From positions 186,001 to 250,000 of the forward strand of contig NZ_OY761443.1 in assembly GCF_963664415.1 (NCBI RefSeq): a stretch of DNA of 64,000 nt. The letters are read 5' to 3'. Position numbers and translations under genes: made by a program. The notes under the pieces were generated by a model. It worked only from the letters and a program-made list of their open reading frames with translations, made no database searches and was not told the origin of the DNA. Position 1 is the first letter of the stretch, and each line of letters opens with the position of its first letter. The DNA comes from an uncultured Desulfobacter sp. (GTDB lineage: Bacteria; Desulfobacterota; Desulfobacteria; Desulfobacterales; Desulfobacteraceae). Positions 60,425 through 64,000 of the stretch are shown in pieces.

Positions 60425-60912
60425 GTATACGCAAAAAAGACAAAGACGGAGTATTCAAAAACATTTTTGTTGCCTATTTCATACTACTGCTTCACGTATT
60501 TCTTCTGGCCGGCATCGGCCTCACCGCACTACTGTTCAGGGGCATTTATCACTACCTTCCATGGATCATGGGCGGCATTGCCATCCTGGTACTTTCCATT
60601 GTTTGGTTCATCTATGCCAGGATGAGAGCGACCTCTTCCTCCCTGAGCCAGGTACTGGGCACCCCGGAATTTCAGGATCGGGCTGTTGAAATAAGACTGC
60701 TTGGCGGCCTTGCATCCTTTGAAATAAAAGCCAAAGACCCGGCTCTGCTGCCGAACCACACCGGCTTCTCCCCCTATTCCGACGCACAGCTCATCGAAAG
60801 TGCAAGTGACCAGGCCGAACGCAGATTGATAGAACTTAACGGGCTTTATGAAAAGGATTTGATCTCCAAAGAAGAGTTTGAAAAAGTGCGTCAGAGGATC
60901 ATCCAGGGCTGA
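60421..60912 (+). CDS. Two-TM membrane protein with SHOCT-like C-terminus
   Basis: 163 aa. Two adjacent hydrophobic helices near the N-terminus (ILLLHVFLLAGIGLTALLF and WIMGGIAILVLSIVWFIY), a cytoplasmic region, and a C-terminal SHOCT-like motif (LNGLYEKDLISKEEFEKVRQRII). SHOCT modules are short helical interaction motifs. It overlaps the DUF1992 gene by four bases; its specific role is unknown. Confidence 0.8.
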   Translation: MSIRKKDKDGVFKNIFVAYFILLLHVFLLAGIGLTALLFRGIYHYLPWIMGGIAILVLSIVWFIYARMRATSSSLSQVLGTPEFQDRAVEIRLLGGLASFEIKAKDPALLPNHTGFSPYSDAQLIESASDQAERRLIELNGLYEKDLISKEEFEKVRQRIIQG

Positions 60913-60967
60913 TCATACTTAGCAGAATATCCATTGCTGAACGTCCACAAGACCAAAGGGAAGATCT

Positions 60968-61927
60968 ATGAAAAAAATCAGGCTGGCCCTGTTATCGGGC
61001 GGGGTGTCCACAGAGCGGGACGTGTCTCTAAACAGCGGGAATCAGGTATTTGAAGCACTTGATAAAACAAAATACGACATCAAACGGTATGACCCTAAAT
61101 TTGATCTGGCAAAACTTGTTACAGATGCACCGGATATTGATGCGGCCCTGATTATTCTCCATGGGCCCTTTGGGGAAGATGGTACGGTTCAGGGGCTTTT
61201 AGATCTGTTAAACATCCCATATCAGGGCGCAGGCGTTTTAGGATCTGCCGTTGCCATGAACAAACTGATCGCCAAAAGACTTTACCGCCAGGCAGGCATT
61301 CCAACACCTGTCTATTTATCCATTTGTACTCATGCACCAGATCCTGATCCTGAAAAGTTAAAGGCGCTTGGCCTTCCCCTTGTGGTCAAACCGGTCTGCG
61401 CCGGTTCTTCGGTGGGTATGAGCATCGTATCTGATTACAAAGACCTGTCACAAGCCATTGAAAAAGGGTTTCAAAACGATGATACGTTGATCCTCGAACA
61501 ATATATCAAGGGTACGGAGCTGACCTGCGGCGTATTAGGCAATCAAGACCTTGAGGCCCTGCCTGTTATTGAAATAGTTCCCGGCGACGGCCATGATTTT
61601 TTTGATTACCAGGCCAAATACGTGGCTGGGGAAACCAATGAAATCTGCCCGGCTCGCATTGATGAACAGACCACACAGCAGGTACAAAAATTAGCCATTG
61701 AAGCTCACAACGCCCTGTTTCTCAAAGGTTATTCCAGAACGGACATGCTGCTTTTGGACGGCAAACTGCATGTTTTGGAAACCAACACCATCCCCGGCAT
61801 GACAGCCACCAGTCTCTATCCCCAGTCCGCAGCCAAGGCGGGCTATGAATTTGGTGTCCTAATGGACAAACTTATTGAACTTGCCATAGAAGAAAATAAA
61901 AGAACGAATTTAAGGAGAGCCCAATGA
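60968..61927 (+). CDS. ddl: D-alanine-D-alanine ligase
   Basis: 319-aa ATP-grasp enzyme that makes the D-Ala-D-Ala dipeptide for peptidoglycan. Motifs: LLSGGVSTERDVSLNSG, LHGPFGEDGTVQGLLDLL, VVKPVCAGSSVGMS and EINTIPGMT-like LETNTIPGMTATSLYP. The family commonly has E-x-N in that last motif, here E-T-N, which is normal for Ddl. RBS GGGAAG. It overlaps purDE by four bases, an odd pairing of cell-wall and purine genes. Confidence 0.92.
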   Translation: MKKIRLALLSGGVSTERDVSLNSGNQVFEALDKTKYDIKRYDPKFDLAKLVTDAPDIDAALIILHGPFGEDGTVQGLLDLLNIPYQGAGVLGSAVAMNKLIAKRLYRQAGIPTPVYLSICTHAPDPDPEKLKALGLPLVVKPVCAGSSVGMSIVSDYKDLSQAIEKGFQNDDTLILEQYIKGTELTCGVLGNQDLEALPVIEIVPGDGHDFFDYQAKYVAGETNEICPARIDEQTTQQVQKLAIEAHNALFLKGYSRTDMLLLDGKLHVLETNTIPGMTATSLYPQSAAKAGYEFGVLMDKLIELAIEENKRTNLRRAQ

Positions 61928-63687
61928 AAATCCTTGTAGTCGGCAGCGGCGGCCGGGAACATACCCTGGTTTGGAAAATTGCCGAAAGCCCGCTTGCAGA
62001 TAAAATATACTGTGCCCCGGGAAATGCAGGCACTGCAACCCTGGCTGAGAATGTAAATATCGGCGCTGAAGATATTGATACCCTGGCAACTTTTGCCCAA
62101 GAGAACCAAATAGATTTAACTGTTGTGGGACCTGAAGGGCCTTTGGTAGCAGGCATTGCAGATGTTTTTGAAAAAAAAGGACTGGCCGTGTTCGGTCCGT
62201 CCGGTGCCGCAGCACAGCTTGAAGGATCCAAGGTTTTTTCAAAAAACCATATGCTCAAGTACGGCATTCCCTGCGCCGCAGGCAAAGCCTTTACCGATCC
62301 AGGTCGGGCCAAACTCTATGCAAAAGCCCTGGGCGCACCCTGCGTGGTTAAGGCGGATGGACTGGCCGCCGGCAAGGGGGTCATTGTCTGCACAACCCTT
62401 GAAGAGGCAAACACCGCCATTGACGACATGCTGGAAGGCAACAAATTCGGCGATGCCGGCGCCGTGGTCGTGGTGGAAGAGTGTCTTAAAGGCGAAGAAG
62501 CCTCCTTTATTGTCTTCACAGACGGCAACACCGTGCTTGCCCTGCCCGAATCCCAGGACCATAAACGGATATTTGATGATGACAAAGGCCCCAATACCGG
62601 GGGCATGGGCGCATATTCGCCTGCGCCTGTTTTGGATCATCTGCTGCGCACAAAAGCCATGGAAGAGGTGATGATCCCGGCCGTCAAAGGCATGGCCAAG
62701 GAAGGCACGCCCTTTAAAGGGGTGCTCTACGCCGGATTAATGGTGGACAAGGATAGCATTAAAGTGCTGGAATTCAACACCCGTCTTGGCGATCCTGAAA
62801 CCCAGCCCATTCTCATGCGGCTGAAAAACGATATAGTGCCTTTGATGGAGGCCTGCTGCAACGGGACCCTGCACAACCATAAAATCCAAATTGATCCCCG
62901 GGCTGCCATGTGTGTGGTCATTGCTGCCGGCGGATATCCGGGATCTTATGAAAAGGGCCATGAAATCACAGGGCTGGATCAGGCCAATGAAGTCAAGGAT
63001 ACCGTGGTATTTCATGCCGGTACAGCCATGGACAACGGCAAAGTTGTGGCATCCGGCGGCCGGGTGCTTGGGGTGACATCCCTGGGGGATACGGTTGAAG
63101 ACGCCATCAATACGGCCTATGAAGCCTGTGCAAAAATTGATTTCAAGGATTGCTTTAAAAGAAAAGACATTGGCGCCAAGGCATTGAAACGCATGGCTAT
63201 CCCGGCCCAGGTGGGTGTAATCATGGGTTCCGACTCTGATTTTCCGGTGATGCAAAAAGCGCTTATCATGCTAAAAAAATTCGACATCCCCTACTATGTC
63301 ACAGTGGCATCCGCTCACAGAACCCCTGAAAAGGCGGTGCAGCTGGCAACCCAGGCCCGGAAACAGGGAGTCAAGGTGCTTATTTGCGGTGCGGGACATG
63401 CGGCACATCTGGCCGGTGTTATTGCTGCCCACACCACCCTGCCCGTTCTTGGCGTACCCATTGACTCCAGTGCCCTTCAAGGCATGGATGCGCTCCTGGC
63501 AACGGTGCAGATGCCCCCCGGCATCCCGGTTTCCACCATGGCCATCGGCAAATCCGGTGCCCAGAATGCCGGCATCACAGCTGCCCAGATCATTGGTGTG
63601 TCTGACCCATCAGTAGCAGAAAAACTGGCTGCCTTTAAAAAGGAAATGGCAAGCAAGGTGGAACAAAAAGCCGCATCTTTTGCCTGA
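61924..63687 (+). CDS. purD: Fused phosphoribosylamine-glycine ligase and AIR carboxylase (PurD-PurE)
   Basis: 587 aa. Residues 1-425: PurD (GAR synthetase, ATP-grasp; VGSGGREHTLVWK, GPEGPLVAGI, GGMGAYSPAPV). Residues about 426-587: PurE (VGVIMGSDSDFPVMQKAL, SAHRTPEKAV, GAGHAAHLAGVIAAHTTLPVLGVP) with the SAHR and GMDALLATVQMP motifs intact. The two steps are not adjacent in the pathway (steps 2 and 6), so the fusion probably serves stoichiometry. It overlaps ddl by four bases. Confidence 0.95.
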   Translation: MKILVVGSGGREHTLVWKIAESPLADKIYCAPGNAGTATLAENVNIGAEDIDTLATFAQENQIDLTVVGPEGPLVAGIADVFEKKGLAVFGPSGAAAQLEGSKVFSKNHMLKYGIPCAAGKAFTDPGRAKLYAKALGAPCVVKADGLAAGKGVIVCTTLEEANTAIDDMLEGNKFGDAGAVVVVEECLKGEEASFIVFTDGNTVLALPESQDHKRIFDDDKGPNTGGMGAYSPAPVLDHLLRTKAMEEVMIPAVKGMAKEGTPFKGVLYAGLMVDKDSIKVLEFNTRLGDPETQPILMRLKNDIVPLMEACCNGTLHNHKIQIDPRAAMCVVIAAGGYPGSYEKGHEITGLDQANEVKDTVVFHAGTAMDNGKVVASGGRVLGVTSLGDTVEDAINTAYEACAKIDFKDCFKRKDIGAKALKRMAIPAQVGVIMGSDSDFPVMQKALIMLKKFDIPYYVTVASAHRTPEKAVQLATQARKQGVKVLICGAGHAAHLAGVIAAHTTLPVLGVPIDSSALQGMDALLATVQMPPGIPVSTMAIGKSGAQNAGITAAQIIGVSDPSVAEKLAAFKKEMASKVEQKAASFA

Positions 63688-63720
63688 TGCTGGTGTCGCC
63701 CAATTTTAGACGTTAAAAAA

Positions 63721-64000
63721 ATGCACCAAAATAAAACCATCCGGGTGGACAAATTCCACCCGGATTCTGACATTATCAATCAGGCCGCCGGTATTCTTAA
63801 CACCGGCGGCCTGGTGATTTTTCCTGCAGCCTATCTCTACGGAATTGCGGCCAATGCCATGTCCGCCGATGCCGTGGAAAAGGTATTCCAACTCAAACAA
63901 CGTCCTCGCAACAACCCGATTCTTGTACTGATAAAAAACACGGACCAACTTGGCGGCCTCGTCAAAAACATACCGGATAATGCCCTAAAACTCATGGACA
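63721..64000 (+). CDS. YrdC/Sua5-like protein, cut by the window end
   Basis: Starts at ATG 63721 and is still open at 64000 (first ~93 residues). The N-terminus aligns with the threonylcarbamoyl-AMP synthase/YciO family: GGLVIFPAAYLYGIA and VFQLKQRPRNNPILVLI correspond to the P(T)xTVYGL and KxRPxxxPL motifs. The usual Thr residues of PTETVYGL are replaced (PAAYLYGI), so the substrate site may be altered and it could be a YciO-type paralogue. The start has a weak RBS. A GC-rich inverted repeat lies within 63783-63810. Confidence 0.75.
   Translation, partial: MHQNKTIRVDKFHPDSDIINQAAGILNTGGLVIFPAAYLYGIAANAMSADAVEKVFQLKQRPRNNPILVLIKNTDQLGGLVKNIPDNALKLMD

Noticed and set aside
1..64000. rRNA or tRNA genes
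   Set aside because: No conserved rRNA segments or tRNA cloverleaf with a recognisable TTCGANNC arm was seen between genes; small RNAs cannot be excluded by eye.

Overview
The window looks like chromosomal DNA of a Gram-negative, anaerobic, motile deltaproteobacterium, most probably a Desulfobacter/Desulfobacterium-like sulfate reducer. This is inferred from gene content: a CheA/CheB/CheD chemotaxis cluster, a ferredoxin-type 2-oxoacid oxidoreductase, TRAP and ECF transporters, Na+-decarboxylase subunits and a glycine-betaine importer. No 16S rRNA or other decisive marker is present. No rRNA, tRNA, CRISPR array, transposase or reverse transcriptase was found.

Layout. 1-5976 (minus): chemotaxis operon STAS-cheY-cheA-cheW-cheR-cheB-cheD, divergent from a double-Cache MCP (6402-8636). 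8.9-15.2 kb: IHF/HU-like protein, RecD2-like helicase, an exported beta-carbonic-anhydrase-like lipoprotein that has lost zinc ligands, and an unrecognised 617-aa-class protein. 15.4-19.2 kb: a 31-aa hydrophobic peptide gene, an Fe-alcohol dehydrogenase operon and a GntR regulator. 19.4-24.5 kb: two-gene 2-oxoacid oxidoreductase (beta and gamma fused), an AT-rich orphan and an acyl-CoA synthetase. 24.8-30.3 kb: orphan protein, then an ECF-type nickel/cobalt importer operon ending in a nicotianamine-synthase-like gene interrupted by an in-frame UGA. 30.5-33.4 kb: TRAP transporter dctPQM.

33.5-40.1 kb (minus) is the most striking region. It is a five-gene apparent operon: a 166-aa helical protein, a TIR-domain protein, a MoxR AAA+ ATPase, a large protein with a vWA-like region fused to a formylglycine-generating-enzyme (FGE/C-type-lectin) fold, and a second free-standing FGE-fold protein. 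The two FGE domains are about 95% identical in their framework but diverge sharply in the last ~40 codons. Twenty-six of 31 differences there fall at codon positions 1-2, interleaved with invariant codons, as in variable repeats of diversity-generating retroelements (DGRs). The block is followed by a decayed second copy of the dctM 3' end, suggesting that the cassette inserted at the end of dctM.

40.5-43.6 kb (minus): TSUP exporter, OadB and OadG-like sodium-decarboxylase subunits without an alpha subunit, and a cyclic-nucleotide-binding-domain protein. 44.0-47.3 kb: glycine-betaine ABC transporter. 47.3-52.5 kb: BMP-type nucleoside ABC importer. 52.6-57.1 kb: CheX-like protein, M48 protease with TPRs, and a hybrid histidine kinase. 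57.4-64.0 kb: 47-aa peptide gene, EF-G, a DUF1992 protein, a small membrane protein, D-Ala-D-Ala ligase-like protein, a PurD-PurE fusion and the start of a YrdC/Sua5-like gene cut by the window end.

Two families of dispersed intergenic repeats run through the window: a ~92-96 bp element with a palindromic head and a hairpin tail (about nine full or partial copies), and a 60-145 bp long palindrome (four copies). Several copies abut or supply the stop codon of the preceding gene.
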